Positions 25,285-34,282 are shown, numbered from the stretch's first letter. The stretch: DNA of 64,000 bases from Galbitalea sp036271875 (GCA_036271875.1 DATAZU010000023.1:62001-126000); one strand, 5' to 3'. Notes: generated by a model not told the origin, from the sequence alone. Numbers and translations are program-made.

Positions 25285-26123
25285 TGGAGCGGAGCGAAGC
25301 GCTCTCTCGCATCCGGACGCAGGTCGCCGCGGGTCGAGCGGTGATCGGTGCAGGAGCGGGAACCGGGATCTCGGCGAAGTCCGCGGAGGCGGGTGGCGTC
25401 GACCTCATCATCATCTACAATTCCGGGCGGTACCGGATGGCGGGTCGAGGATCCCTGAGTGGCCTGCTCGCGTACGGCGACGCGAATCAGGTCGTCGTCG
25501 AGATGAGTCGGGAGGTACTGCCGATTGTGCGGGACACCCCCGTGCTCGCCGGAGTCAACGGCACGGACCCGTTCCGCCTTATGGGCAAGTTCCTCGACGA
25601 ATTGAAGACCACGGGCTTCACCGGGGTGCAGAACTTTCCCACGGTCGGACTCTTCGACGGCGTCTTTCGGCAGAATCTCGAAGAAACCGGGATGGGCTAT
25701 GACCTCGAGGTGGAAATGATCCGGCTCGCGGCCGAACGGGACCTCCTCACCGCACCCTACGTCTTCGATGTTGAATCGACGATCGCCATGGTGGAGGCCG
25801 GCGCGGACATCGTTGTGCCACACATGGGGCTGACGACCGCGGGCACGATCGGCGCGCAGACCGCGCTGACGCTCGAAGAAAGCGCCGGCCGCGTACAGGA
25901 AATGCGGGATACCGCTGTCGCGGTCAACCCGGAGGTGATTGTGCTGTGTCATGGCGGCCCGATTGCCGAGCCGGAGGATGCGGCATACATCCTGCAGAAC
26001 ACCACCGGGGTCGCCGGATTCTTCGGTGCCAGCTCGGTCGAGCGACTACCAACGGAGCGGGCGATCAGGCAGCAGATCATCGATTTCAAGAGCATCCAGC
26101 CGTCCAGGGCAACAGACAACTAA
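25284..26123 (+). CDS. Phosphoenolpyruvate hydrolase family (TIM-barrel) protein
   Basis: A 279-aa TIM-barrel protein of the PEP-hydrolase family, related to the PEP mutase/isocitrate lyase fold. Visible blocks: VIGAGAGTGISAKSAEAGGVDLIIIYNSGRYR split over the first two strands, LAGVNGTDPFRLM, FTGVQNFPTVGLFDG, and the C-terminal LCHGGPIAEPEDAAY. It matches the C-terminal half of plant Tm-1, and its neighbour matches the N-terminal half. Coupling by a 1-bp overlap suggests a complex. The reaction is unknown; C-C or C-P bond chemistry on an oxo acid would fit the fold. Confidence 0.85.
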   Translation: MERSEALSRIRTQVAAGRAVIGAGAGTGISAKSAEAGGVDLIIIYNSGRYRMAGRGSLSGLLAYGDANQVVVEMSREVLPIVRDTPVLAGVNGTDPFRLMGKFLDELKTTGFTGVQNFPTVGLFDGVFRQNLEETGMGYDLEVEMIRLAAERDLLTAPYVFDVESTIAMVEAGADIVVPHMGLTTAGTIGAQTALTLEESAGRVQEMRDTAVAVNPEVIVLCHGGPIAEPEDAAYILQNTTGVAGFFGASSVERLPTERAIRQQIIDFKSIQPSRATDN

Positions 26124-26136
26124 GGAGAGACACGAA

Positions 26137-26568
26137 ATGGCAGCAACGGCTCAGAGCGGGCGTCGCCCCGACGAGGTTCCGACCCGAGTTTTCGATTGGG
26201 GCACGATCAAATGGCTTGTCACCCCGCACCTCGATGGGCCGATCGGCCTGACAACGGGCGAGGTGATCATCTACCCGGGCAAGGGACACGATCCACATAC
26301 GCATCCGGGTGAAGAAGAGATGATCTACGTCATCTCCGGCGAGGGCACGCAGACCGTCGGTGACGGGCAGGCTTTCCCGATTCGCGAGGGTGATGCCCTC
26401 TACATTCCGAGGGACACCCTGCACTCGACCTACAACACGACCTGGCGTCCGTTGCGCCTTGTGGTTGTGTACACGCCGGGGGGCGCCGAGACCGGACTCG
26501 ACGGACTCCCGGACGCACGCATCCTCGAGCCTGGCGTCGCCCCCAGCTGGTCCCAGGACCGCCAATAG
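26137..26568 (+). CDS. Cupin domain protein in the Tm-1-like operon
   Basis: A 143-aa single-domain cupin. The first metal motif is visible as the GHDPHTHPGEEEMIYVISGEG stretch (His, His, Glu), the second as RDTLHSTYNTTWRPLRLV (His). ATG 26137 has AGGAGA 8 nt upstream, 13 bp after the TIM-barrel gene. The metal ligands are intact, so it may be an isomerase, dioxygenase or sugar-acid binding protein. It completes a three-gene unit under cluster operator site 1. Confidence 0.85.
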   Translation: MAATAQSGRRPDEVPTRVFDWGTIKWLVTPHLDGPIGLTTGEVIIYPGKGHDPHTHPGEEEMIYVISGEGTQTVGDGQAFPIREGDALYIPRDTLHSTYNTTWRPLRLVVVYTPGGAETGLDGLPDARILEPGVAPSWSQDRQ

Positions 26569-26708
26569 CGGACGGCGCACCCGTAAACTCCTTCGTCCGA
26601 TTGCGCAAGGGCAAGCGCTTGCGGCGCATCGGAGTAACAATGGAGTTGCACCCGGGCGCCCAACCTACCCGGAGCGCACCGGCGTTCAACCAGTAACCAG
26701 GAAGTTCC

Positions 26709-27119
26709 ATGTCCAACTCACGCGGCAACACCCATCCGGAGATTCATCCCGACGAACGAGACGCGACACAGCTCCATGAGCTGATGGCGCCCGAGCAGAA
26801 CGTCCAGCGCATCATGTGGACGGGCACCGCGTGGTTCGGAGTTGCCGTCGGCTCGACCGCGATCGTGATGGGAACGCTCCTGTCGTCGGGCTGGCGACCA
26901 TCAGACCTGCCGATCGGACTCGGCGTGCTGTGGTGGTTCGGTGCGGTGCTCGTTGCGGGAAGCGTTGGACTGATCGGCTGGTCCGGTTGTCCCATCCTCG
27001 AGGTGAGCGTTCCGGTCGCGGATCACAACAAGACTCGAACGATGCAACTCGGGACGCTGCTGTTCATCGTTGGCGGAGCGCTGTCGCTCGCGGCGGTCCT
27101 GCTCGGACCCGCGCACTAG
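26709..27119 (+). CDS. Hypothetical membrane protein, 136 aa
   Basis: I recognise no family. The first 35 residues are hydrophilic; three hydrophobic helices follow (WFGVAVGSTAIVMGTLL, GVLWWFGAVLVAGSVGLIGW, LGTLLFIVGGALSLAAVLL). ATG 26709 has AGGAAG 7 nt upstream. It lies 140 bp after the cupin gene and converges on the glycosidase gene. It may be a late member of the Tm-1-like operon or an independent gene. Confidence 0.65.
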   Translation: MSNSRGNTHPEIHPDERDATQLHELMAPEQNVQRIMWTGTAWFGVAVGSTAIVMGTLLSSGWRPSDLPIGLGVLWWFGAVLVAGSVGLIGWSGCPILEVSVPVADHNKTRTMQLGTLLFIVGGALSLAAVLLGPAH

Positions 27120-27134
27120 GACCGCGACTGAGCG

Positions 27135-28403
27135 CTAGTACTCCGCGATCATCGGGCGGCCCTCGAGATAGGCGATCATGCCAAGGGCGAGGAAGTTCCA
27201 GTTCTGGAATCCCCGCGTCATGATCGGTTCACCGCTGTCCGGGTTGTAGTACTCGTGTAGCGAGCCCGTGGTCTCGAGGTCCTGCCCAAACAAGCGGATC
27301 GTCTTCTCCGCGAGTTCACGCGCATCCTCGCGGTAGCCGTACTTGTCGAGTCCGCGAAACACGAGATAGTTGCTGATGCCCCAGATCGGGCCGAGCCAGT
27401 TGGACGGGTTGTTGGATGCGCGGAGGTTGTACATCTTCTCGAGGCGCGACAGCGAACGGATGCCGTAGGTCGCATTGAAGGTGCGCGGGTCGCGAACTCG
27501 CTCCACCATCCTCACCGCCTGCTCCTGTGACGGGAATCCGGCCCACAGCGGCAGAAAGCTGGACCAGTTGTCGATTCGGAGCAGCAGCGAGTCCCAGGTG
27601 CGCGGTGCTCCCGAGTGCAGCCAGTCTTCGGTATCGATGGGTCGCAGGTCGATGTCGACGCTGTAGTACGTTCCGTCGCGCTCGTCCCAGCAGTAGGTAT
27701 TTATCGCGTCCGCAAGGTCCTGGGCACGTCCGCGCCAGCGGATCGCCTCGGCGAGATCGCCCAGTTGCTCAAGCAGCGAGCCGTATGCCAGCAGTTCGCG
27801 ATAGAGCAGGCAGTTGAGATAGATCGACGCCGTGCTCTTGTCGGGACGGTAGAAGATCGACGGGTCATTGTCGACGCCGACCGCGAAATCCGTCTGCCAG
27901 TATGCGAGACCGGTCGGGGCGTGGATGTGACTTGCAAAGTAACGCTCGAGGAAGGTGTTGATTCGCTCGAGATGCGGGCGCACCCACTCGGCGCTGCCCT
28001 CGCGCTGGGCAAGCAGCGCAATGTGCTGGGCGAGGATCGGCTTGTGCATGTTTTGCGCGAACCCGCCGGCGCGGCCCGGTTCGCCGTGAAGCAGCGGACC
28101 GTTCGTCGGGTGAAGCATGATCGGCATGACGCCGTCCGCATCGGTCTGCTCGAGGAAGTTGAGGATGCCGCCCTTCTCGTACTCGAGAAAGCGACCCTTC
28201 TCGCCCGAGTCGAGCTCGACCTGGCCGAGCACCACGCTCACGAACCAGGAATCCCAATCCCACAGCACGGTCGAATAGAGCGGCGAGTCCGGGCTGCTCG
28301 GAACCGTGTACGGGTGAGTCAGCGAGCCGGACGGGTCCCGCATCATCTGGGAGCTGTTCTGAAGGATGTGCTCTTCGAGCAGGCGCTGGTAGCGCTCGAG
28401 CAT
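27135..28403 (-). CDS. (alpha/alpha)6-barrel glycoside hydrolase (MGH1/GH63/trehalase-like)
   Basis: A 422-aa glycosidase-like protein. Clan-G type marks are YSTVLWDWDSWFVS near residue 45 (the Asp is the usual acid), a series of helical hairpins, SNWLGPIWGISNYLVFRGL, and GSLHEYYNPDSGEPI carrying the candidate base Glu. It has no signal peptide, so it would act on an imported oligosaccharide. A cluster GntR operator lies directly upstream of its -10 box (TATAGA at 28440-28435), so it is part of the regulon. Linkage specificity is not predictable. Confidence 0.83.
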   Translation of the reverse strand: MLERYQRLLEEHILQNSSQMMRDPSGSLTHPYTVPSSPDSPLYSTVLWDWDSWFVSVVLGQVELDSGEKGRFLEYEKGGILNFLEQTDADGVMPIMLHPTNGPLLHGEPGRAGGFAQNMHKPILAQHIALLAQREGSAEWVRPHLERINTFLERYFASHIHAPTGLAYWQTDFAVGVDNDPSIFYRPDKSTASIYLNCLLYRELLAYGSLLEQLGDLAEAIRWRGRAQDLADAINTYCWDERDGTYYSVDIDLRPIDTEDWLHSGAPRTWDSLLLRIDNWSSFLPLWAGFPSQEQAVRMVERVRDPRTFNATYGIRSLSRLEKMYNLRASNNPSNWLGPIWGISNYLVFRGLDKYGYREDARELAEKTIRLFGQDLETTGSLHEYYNPDSGEPIMTRGFQNWNFLALGMIAYLEGRPMIAEY

Positions 28404-28434
28404 CGGTGCTCCTCGCGGGTCGTCGGTCTTCTAG

Positions 28435-28459
28435 TCTATAGCTGTCAACAGGTTGACCA
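28435..28459 (-). promoter_or_regulatory. Cluster GntR operator, site 2, with promoter of the glycosidase gene
   Basis: On the plus strand the site reads CTGTCAACAGGTTGACCA (28442-28459), with the core AGGTTGACCA. On the minus strand it lies directly upstream of a TATAGA -10 box (28440-28435), where bound repressor would block initiation. The glycosidase start is about 32 bp further on. Confidence 0.6.
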
Positions 28460-28489
28460 AAATATACACCGCCAGCTTGCCGATCGGAC

Positions 28490-29257
28490 TCAGCCCGCCT
28501 GTCTCGTGATCGCCTCATCGAGAACCCGGGCGTAGTTCGCAGGTTCGTGCGCGAACCGGCCCAGGAACAGGCCATCGGCTTCCGAGAGCGGAGCGAGCGT
28601 GCCCGGCCCGGCGCTACCCCCGTAGAGAATGCCGAGGGGAGCCTGCCCAAACTCTTCGACGAGACCCGAGCGCGTTCCGGAAAGCACATCGTTGACATAG
28701 TCGGCCTGCGCTGGCCGATCGGCCCCGATCGCCCACCATGGTTCGTATGCGAGCATGACAGCGTCGAGTGCGATGTCGTTGCTGGACAGTGCTGACCGCA
28801 CCTGGCTAACGCAGTGTTCGGCGGCCGCATCCGCGGTGGTCTGTTCCGGTTCGCCGACGCAGAAGAGCAACGTCAAACCCGCTTCGGCTGCGGCAACCGC
28901 CTTGCGTCCCGTCTCATCGACGGTCTCACCGAAAACCCGCTGGCGTTCCGCGTGGCCGAGTTCGACGAAGTCCATTCCCAGCTCTGCCAACAACGTCATG
29001 CTGACGGCACCCGTGGCCGGCCCGGACTGCCACTGGCCATCCTGCGCGCCGACCCAGCAGGACGTATCCGCGAGGATGCGCCGCGCCTTGAGAAGAAGCG
29101 GCGTGCTTGGCGCGACAAACGGCTGGATGCGCAATGGGTCGAGCTCCGGGCGGGCCAGTAGCGCTGCGCGCGCGGCGCGCAGCCAGGAAACGGTGGTCGC
29201 GTAGCCGAGATACGCCTTCGTGCTTGCGCCGATGAATAGCGGCGATGTGCCTCCCAC
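28490..29257 (-). CDS. Triosephosphate isomerase homologue, probable tetrulose-phosphate isomerase (LerI/EryH-like)
   Basis: A 255-aa TIM-barrel protein keeping the full triosephosphate isomerase triad: Lys14 (GASTKAYLGY), His102 (VELGHAERQ) and Glu172 (LAYEPWWAIGAD), with the phosphate loop YGGSAGPG. The divergent N-terminus, with 'STKAYLG' in place of 'NWKMN', resembles the TpiA2/EryH/LerI group, which converts L-erythrulose 1-phosphate to D-erythrulose 4-phosphate. GTG 29257 is taken as the start; no strong ribosome site is seen. It is divergent from a DhaK-type kinase and near an RpiB homologue, the three-enzyme set of tetrulose catabolism. Confidence 0.8.
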   Translation of the reverse strand: MGGTSPLFIGASTKAYLGYATTVSWLRAARAALLARPELDPLRIQPFVAPSTPLLLKARRILADTSCWVGAQDGQWQSGPATGAVSMTLLAELGMDFVELGHAERQRVFGETVDETGRKAVAAAEAGLTLLFCVGEPEQTTADAAAEHCVSQVRSALSSNDIALDAVMLAYEPWWAIGADRPAQADYVNDVLSGTRSGLVEEFGQAPLGILYGGSAGPGTLAPLSEADGLFLGRFAHEPANYARVLDEAITRQAG

Positions 29258-29297
29258 CTCAGCGATTCTGGCACAGAAGCGCGAGCGGTGGTCAGGT

Positions 29298-29337
29298 TGG
29301 TCAACCAGTCGACCGCCCGACCAAATTCTGCTAGCGT
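29298..29337 (+). promoter_or_regulatory. Cluster GntR operator, site 3, with promoter of the kinase gene
   Basis: TGGTCAACCA at 29298-29307 is followed by GTCGACC, then CGACCAA. The half-site TCGACC (29309-29314) is spaced 17 bp from TAGCGT (29332-29337), a plausible -35/-10 pair. The kinase GTG at 29346 is only 8 nt beyond the -10, and no Shine-Dalgarno is present, so the transcript is probably leaderless. Confidence 0.6.
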
Positions 29338-29345
29338 TGCACGCC

Positions 29346-31106
29346 GTGACGTACCTCTTTAACGACCCCGTCGACTTCGCGGACGAGATGGTCGAGGGAT
29401 TCGTTGCCGCGAACGGCCGGTGGGTGCGCGGGGTGCGCGGCGGCGTAGTGCGTGGGGCCGCCTCGGAGCCGGGCACGGTCGCCGTGGTGATCGGCGGAGG
29501 ATCCGGTCACTACCCAGCATTCGGCGGACTCGTCGGCCCTGGACTCGCGGCCGGAGCCGCCATGGGTAATCTTTTCGCTTCTCCGTCGGCGCGGCAGGTC
29601 CTCTCGGTGGCAAAGGAGGCGGATGCCGGTGGGGGCGTGCTGCTCACCTACGGCAACTACGCGGGTGATGTCCTGAACTTCGATCAGGCCGAAGCCCAGT
29701 TGCGCGTCGATGGCGTCGAATGCCTCACAGTCGTCGTGACCGACGATGTCTCAAGTGCCCCACCCGACGAGCCCGCCAAGCGCCGGGGAGTCGCCGGCGG
29801 ACTCGTCGTGTACAAGGTGGCCGGTGCAGCGGCACAGGCCGGACTCTCGTTGCACGAAGTCGCGGCTCTAGCCACGCGCGCGAACTCGCGAACGAGGACC
29901 ATCGGCGTCGCCTTCTCTGGATGTACTCTCCCGGGCGCTTCCGAGCCGCTCTTCACGGTCGGACCGGGTGTGATGGAAGTGGGCATGGGCATCCACGGTG
30001 AGCCAGGGCTGAGCGAATCACCGTATCCGACCGCTGACGAGCTCGCGGAACTGTTCCTCGGGCGGCTCATCGCCGAGGTGCCGGCGGACGTTGCGCTCGA
30101 GGGTGCGCGCGTTGTCCTGATACTCAACGGGCTCGGCTCGGTGAAGTACGAGGAGCTGTTCGTGGTCTACCGACGGGTCGCCCAGCTCGTCGCAGAACGG
30201 GGTCTCGTCGTCGTCGACTCCAAGGTCGGCGAGTTCGTCACGAGCTTCGAAATGGCGGGCGCGTCGCTGACGGTGTGCTGGCTGGATGCCGACCTCGAGC
30301 GGCTATGGCTTGCGCCGGCGACGAGCCCAGCCTTCACGCAGGTGGCCGAAGGATTGGGTGTCTCATGGAGTCCGCCTTCCGGAGATCATCATGAGAGCGC
30401 GGCATCCGCGGAGATGGGTCGCGCGAGCACCGCAGGCGAGGCATCGGTTGCTCTCGCATCCGATATCGCCGAAGCGATGGCGACAGCGGCAGGGGCGATC
30501 GCCGAGGCCGAGACAGAGCTTGGTCGTCTTGACGCGATCGCAGGCGACGGCGATCACGGCATCGGGATGCGGCGCGGAATCACTGCGGCCACCGAAGCCG
30601 CGATTGCCGCCGTCAACTACGGTGCCGGCACGACCCTGCTGCGTGCCGGGGACAGCTGGGCAGATCGCGCGGGTGGCACATCCGGGGCGATCTGGGGCAT
30701 CATCCTGCGCGCCGTTGGCGCGGCAATCGGCGACGACACGGTGCCGGACACGGTGATTCTCGCGCGAGCGGTGTCGGAGGCCACGGCAGCCGTCGCCGAA
30801 TTTGGCAAGGTCACTCTCGGTGACAAGACGCTGTACGACGTACTCGCGCCGTTCTCAATATCGCTGGCGGAATCGGCCGACGAAGGAGACCCGCCCGGAG
30901 TTGCGTGGGAACGAGCCTGCCGCGTGGCCGACGCCGCATCGGCAGCCACAGCGCAGCTCATCCCCAGGGTCGGCAGAGCCAGGCCGCACGCGGAGAAGAG
31001 TGTCGGCGTCGCGGATCCGGGGGCGGTGTCGCTCGCCCTGCTCGTGAACTCGGTGCGACCACTGTTTGTGGCGAGCACCCATTCGAAAGGAAAAGCCAGT
31101 GACTGA
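29346..31106 (+). CDS. DhaK-DhaL fusion kinase, probable L-erythrulose kinase (LerK-like)
   Basis: A 586-aa two-domain dihydroxyacetone kinase family protein. The DhaK part has GGSGHYP (51-57) and His217 in MGIHGEPG, which forms the covalent hemiaminal with a ketose. A linker is at about 340-370. The DhaL part has the Mg-ATP motif GDGDHG at 400-405 and RAGGTSGAIWG. The order and size match single-chain kinases acting on dihydroxyacetone or L-/D-erythrulose. It overlaps the RpiB homologue by 8 bp and is divergent from a TIM homologue, which favours L-erythrulose over dihydroxyacetone. The GTG start has no ribosome site (leaderless). Confidence 0.85.
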   Translation: MTYLFNDPVDFADEMVEGFVAANGRWVRGVRGGVVRGAASEPGTVAVVIGGGSGHYPAFGGLVGPGLAAGAAMGNLFASPSARQVLSVAKEADAGGGVLLTYGNYAGDVLNFDQAEAQLRVDGVECLTVVVTDDVSSAPPDEPAKRRGVAGGLVVYKVAGAAAQAGLSLHEVAALATRANSRTRTIGVAFSGCTLPGASEPLFTVGPGVMEVGMGIHGEPGLSESPYPTADELAELFLGRLIAEVPADVALEGARVVLILNGLGSVKYEELFVVYRRVAQLVAERGLVVVDSKVGEFVTSFEMAGASLTVCWLDADLERLWLAPATSPAFTQVAEGLGVSWSPPSGDHHESAASAEMGRASTAGEASVALASDIAEAMATAAGAIAEAETELGRLDAIAGDGDHGIGMRRGITAATEAAIAAVNYGAGTTLLRAGDSWADRAGGTSGAIWGIILRAVGAAIGDDTVPDTVILARAVSEATAAVAEFGKVTLGDKTLYDVLAPFSISLAESADEGDPPGVAWERACRVADAASAATAQLIPRVGRARPHAEKSVGVADPGAVSLALLVNSVRPLFVASTHSKGKASD

Positions 31107-31587
31107 CAAGGAAACCGCAGCGAAGTGGCGCATCGTCATCGGATCGGACGACGCGGGCTTCGACTACAAGGAAGTGCTTAAGGCCGACCTCGAAGCGAGC
31201 GAGCTGGTCGAATCGGTTGTGGACGTTGGGGTGGATGCGAGTGGCCACACCCCATATCCGACGGTCGCGATCGAGGCGGCGGAACTGGTCGCGAGCGGCA
31301 GGGCCGACCGCGCGCTCCTGGTCTGCGGAACCGGTCTTGGCGTCGCCATCTCGGCGAACAAGGTGCCGGGCATCCGCGCCGCGACCGCGCATGACAGTTA
31401 CTCGGTCGAGAGGTCCGTACTCAGCAATAACGCACAGGTGCTCACCATGGGGCAGCGAGTCATCGGACTGGAGGTCGCCAGGAGGCTTGTCCGAGAATGG
31501 CTGACCTATCACTTCGACGACGCATCTGCCTCCGCAGACAAGGTACGCGTGCTGAGCGACTACGAGTCGAGCACCGCTGCCGGCTGA
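31099..31587 (+). CDS. RpiB/LacAB family isomerase, probable D-erythrulose 4-phosphate isomerase (EryI/DerI-like)
   Basis: A 162-aa sugar-phosphate isomerase of the RpiB family. The catalytic Cys76 sits in LLVCGTGLG, with the SANK and HDSYSVERSVLSNNAQVLTMG segments that bind substrate and phosphate. The N-terminal GSDDAGF has Asp where most family members have His (SDHAG). GTG 31099 has AAGGAA 7-8 nt upstream and lies within the end of the kinase gene. Next to LerK- and LerI-like genes its likely job is D-erythrulose 4-phosphate to D-erythrose 4-phosphate, delivering carbon to the pentose phosphate pathway. Confidence 0.83.
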   Translation: MTDKETAAKWRIVIGSDDAGFDYKEVLKADLEASELVESVVDVGVDASGHTPYPTVAIEAAELVASGRADRALLVCGTGLGVAISANKVPGIRAATAHDSYSVERSVLSNNAQVLTMGQRVIGLEVARRLVREWLTYHFDDASASADKVRVLSDYESSTAAG

Positions 31588-31591
31588 GCCA

Positions 31592-34219
31592 CTACAAAAC
31601 GCGGATGAGGCGCTTCTCGGCGTGCGACGAGCGCGTCGCCTGAAAGTAGTAGTGCTCACCGGGGCCGAGGACAATCGGTTCAGCGCCCGGGAGATCAAGT
31701 ACGGCCGTGGTCCCGGTCGGGACCGTTAGCGCAACATCGAGGCCGTCGATCGTGGCGGTCCACGAAACGGCGACCATCCCGTAGGGAGACTCGTGCCGCG
31801 CCGATGCCTCGGTGATACCGCCGCCCGGTCTTGGGGCAAAGCGGATCTCTCGGTAACCGGGGGCGGACGCCTGGAGCCCGGCGATCGTACGGTGCATCCA
31901 GTCGGCGACTGCCCCGAGGGCGTAGTGATTGAACGAGGTCATCGTGCCGGGATTCACGGTGCCGTCGGGAAGCATGGCATCCCAGCGTTCCCAGATCGTT
32001 GTCGCACCCTGATCGACCGCGTAGAGCCAGGATGGGCATTCGCGTTCGAGCAAAAGGTCGTACGCGCGCTCGGTGTGACCGGTCAGCGTCAGCGCATCGG
32101 ACACAACGGGCGTGCCGGCAAAACCCGTCGCAATGCGGTTGTTCGCTTCGGCAACGAGCTCGGACAGTCGAGTTCCCGCTGCACCGATCAACTCGGCTGG
32201 GATGAGGCCGAACCGCAGCGCGAGCGAATAGGCCGTTTGAGCGTCGCTCGAGAGTCGTCCGGTCTCATCCAGGTATTCGCCGACGAACGCGGTTCGAACC
32301 TCGTCGGCCAACTGTGCGTACCGACGGGCGTCCTCGTCCCGGTCAAGAACCTCGGCGATCTTCGCGAGGTGCGCAGCAGACCAGGCAAAATACGCTGTCG
32401 CGACGAGATAGCGATCGGTCTTCGCATCGGCAGGGTCCTGCGGTGGCGCGTTCGGGTCCAGCCAGTCGCCCAGTTGGTAGCCCTCGTTCCAGAGGTGATC
32501 GTCGCCGGCGAGGGAGTCGACCAGATCGACCCAGAGCTTTGCGCTCTCGTACTGGCGCTCGAGGATGCCAGCGTCGCCAAACCGCTCGTACAGCGTCCAC
32601 GGGGTGAGGACCGCGACATCCCCCCACACCGCGCCCGGGCGGATGGGCGTCCACTTCCCGTGCGCAGGAATTACCGGGACGTACCACGGCACGGTGCCAT
32701 CGGGGAGTTGCTCGATTGCGACATCGCGCAGCCAGGAGTCGAGCATCCCCGAGCAGTCGAAAAGGTAGCTCGCGGTCGGCGCGAAGACCTGGATGTCACC
32801 CGTCCAACCGACTCGCTCGTCGCGTTGCGGGCAGTCGGTGGGAATGTCGAGGAAGTTGCCGCGCATGCCCCAGACGACGTTCTGGTGCAGTTGGTTCAGG
32901 GCGGAGTCCGAGCTGGTGAACCATCCGGTTCGCTCCATATCGGTGTGGTAGACCCGGGCGACAACGTCGCCGCTGGCGACCGCGGCATCGAGGTCACCGG
33001 GCCACCCGTCGATCTGCGCGTAGCGGAATCCGTGGATGGTGAACCGCGGTTCCCAGGTCTCGCTGGGTCGGCCGGCGAGGATGTAGCGATCCGTCGACTT
33101 CGCCGAGCGCAGCGGCCGCGTGTACAACTCGCCGTCCTGGAGCACCTCCGCCGTGGACATCGTGACCGTCTCGCCCGAGCGGCCGCTGACGGTAATCCGC
33201 AACCGGCCGACCAGGTTCTGGCCGAAGTCGAGCACTCGGTTTCCCGCCGGCGTGGTGAGGACCCGGACGGGGAAGACCTCCTCCGTGCAGCGGACGGGCG
33301 GACCGACCGGCGCAACGAGCGTTGCCGGATCGCGGTGTCGGGTTTGCGCGCGCTCCCATCCACCGTCGTCGAAGCTGCCCGTCGACCATCCGGCAATCTC
33401 CGCGCGGGCGTCGTATGTCTCACCGTCGTAGTTGCCGGAAGAGATGATGGGCCCCGGCGATACTCGCCAGGAGTTGTCGGTCGCAATGGTCTGGAGTGAC
33501 CCGTCCCCGTACCGCAGTTCGAGTTGCGCTATGAGTCCGATGTCGTTGCCGAAGACGTTGTGAAATCCGCCGTTCCATCCCATCCGGCCGCGGTACCAGC
33601 CGTCGCCGAGCCATGCGCCGACCGCGTTTGTGCCCGAGACGAGCAGCTCCGTCACGTCGTAGGTCGAGTACTTGAGACGCTCCCGATAGACCGTCCATCC
33701 CGGGGCCATTGCTTCGCGACCGACCCGGTGGCCGTTCAGCTCGATTTCGTAGACCCCGTGCGCGGACACGTACAGCCGCGCGGACACCGGGTCGCCGGTC
33801 GGAACAAATGAACGGCGGACCAGCGGCGGCCGACGTTCGTCGGAATCCGGGTCCTCGTTCCAGGTCGGACCAACCGGCCGTGCAGTCCAGTCATCCGGCG
33901 CCAGCAGACCAACTTCGAGCTCGGTGGATGGACTCCAGGCCGACTCTCCCGTTGGACCCCAGACCCGAACCCGGAGACTGCCGCGCGCACGTGACGCGAG
34001 TTCGTCGAACGGCCAGGGCACGAGCACGGAGTCTGCCGAGGCAATCCGACCGCTCGAGTGGGTTGTCGGACCAACAGCGAACTCGATCTCGTAGGTCTCT
34101 TGCCGCCAGTCGGACGGCGCCATCGTTTTCCACGACATCCGTGGGGCGGGCTCACCGATCCCGAAGGGCTCGCGGTGGTGTTCGACCGTTGGAGCAGCGA
34201 CGGTGACCGACTCTGACAC
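31592..34219 (-). CDS. Alpha-L-rhamnosidase, GH78 family
   Basis: An 875-aa multi-domain GH78 enzyme: N-terminal beta domains (about 1-310), the rhamnosidase concanavalin-like domain (about 311-420), an (alpha/alpha)6 catalytic barrel (about 430-785) and a C-terminal beta domain. The general acid Glu468 lies in TDCPQRDERVGWTGD; a second conserved Glu is in TTIWERWD, followed by SFNHYALGAVADWM. It has no signal peptide, so intracellular action on imported glycosides is expected. GTG 34219 has AAAGGAA 5-6 nt upstream. It is divergent from the cupin/SDR operon across a cluster operator. Confidence 0.93.
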   Translation of the reverse strand: MSESVTVAAPTVEHHREPFGIGEPAPRMSWKTMAPSDWRQETYEIEFAVGPTTHSSGRIASADSVLVPWPFDELASRARGSLRVRVWGPTGESAWSPSTELEVGLLAPDDWTARPVGPTWNEDPDSDERRPPLVRRSFVPTGDPVSARLYVSAHGVYEIELNGHRVGREAMAPGWTVYRERLKYSTYDVTELLVSGTNAVGAWLGDGWYRGRMGWNGGFHNVFGNDIGLIAQLELRYGDGSLQTIATDNSWRVSPGPIISSGNYDGETYDARAEIAGWSTGSFDDGGWERAQTRHRDPATLVAPVGPPVRCTEEVFPVRVLTTPAGNRVLDFGQNLVGRLRITVSGRSGETVTMSTAEVLQDGELYTRPLRSAKSTDRYILAGRPSETWEPRFTIHGFRYAQIDGWPGDLDAAVASGDVVARVYHTDMERTGWFTSSDSALNQLHQNVVWGMRGNFLDIPTDCPQRDERVGWTGDIQVFAPTASYLFDCSGMLDSWLRDVAIEQLPDGTVPWYVPVIPAHGKWTPIRPGAVWGDVAVLTPWTLYERFGDAGILERQYESAKLWVDLVDSLAGDDHLWNEGYQLGDWLDPNAPPQDPADAKTDRYLVATAYFAWSAAHLAKIAEVLDRDEDARRYAQLADEVRTAFVGEYLDETGRLSSDAQTAYSLALRFGLIPAELIGAAGTRLSELVAEANNRIATGFAGTPVVSDALTLTGHTERAYDLLLERECPSWLYAVDQGATTIWERWDAMLPDGTVNPGTMTSFNHYALGAVADWMHRTIAGLQASAPGYREIRFAPRPGGGITEASARHESPYGMVAVSWTATIDGLDVALTVPTGTTAVLDLPGAEPIVLGPGEHYYFQATRSSHAEKRLIRVL

Positions 34220-34282
34220 GGGATTCCTTTCGGGGGTCGAGGTGGCGATCGAGGTTGCGGGTTCGGGATGTATCCTACATAT

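Noticed and set aside
31793..33499. 568-codon plus-strand frame opposite the GH78 gene
   Set aside because: Composition is typical of an antisense frame and no motif is recognisable; the minus-strand rhamnosidase is unambiguous.
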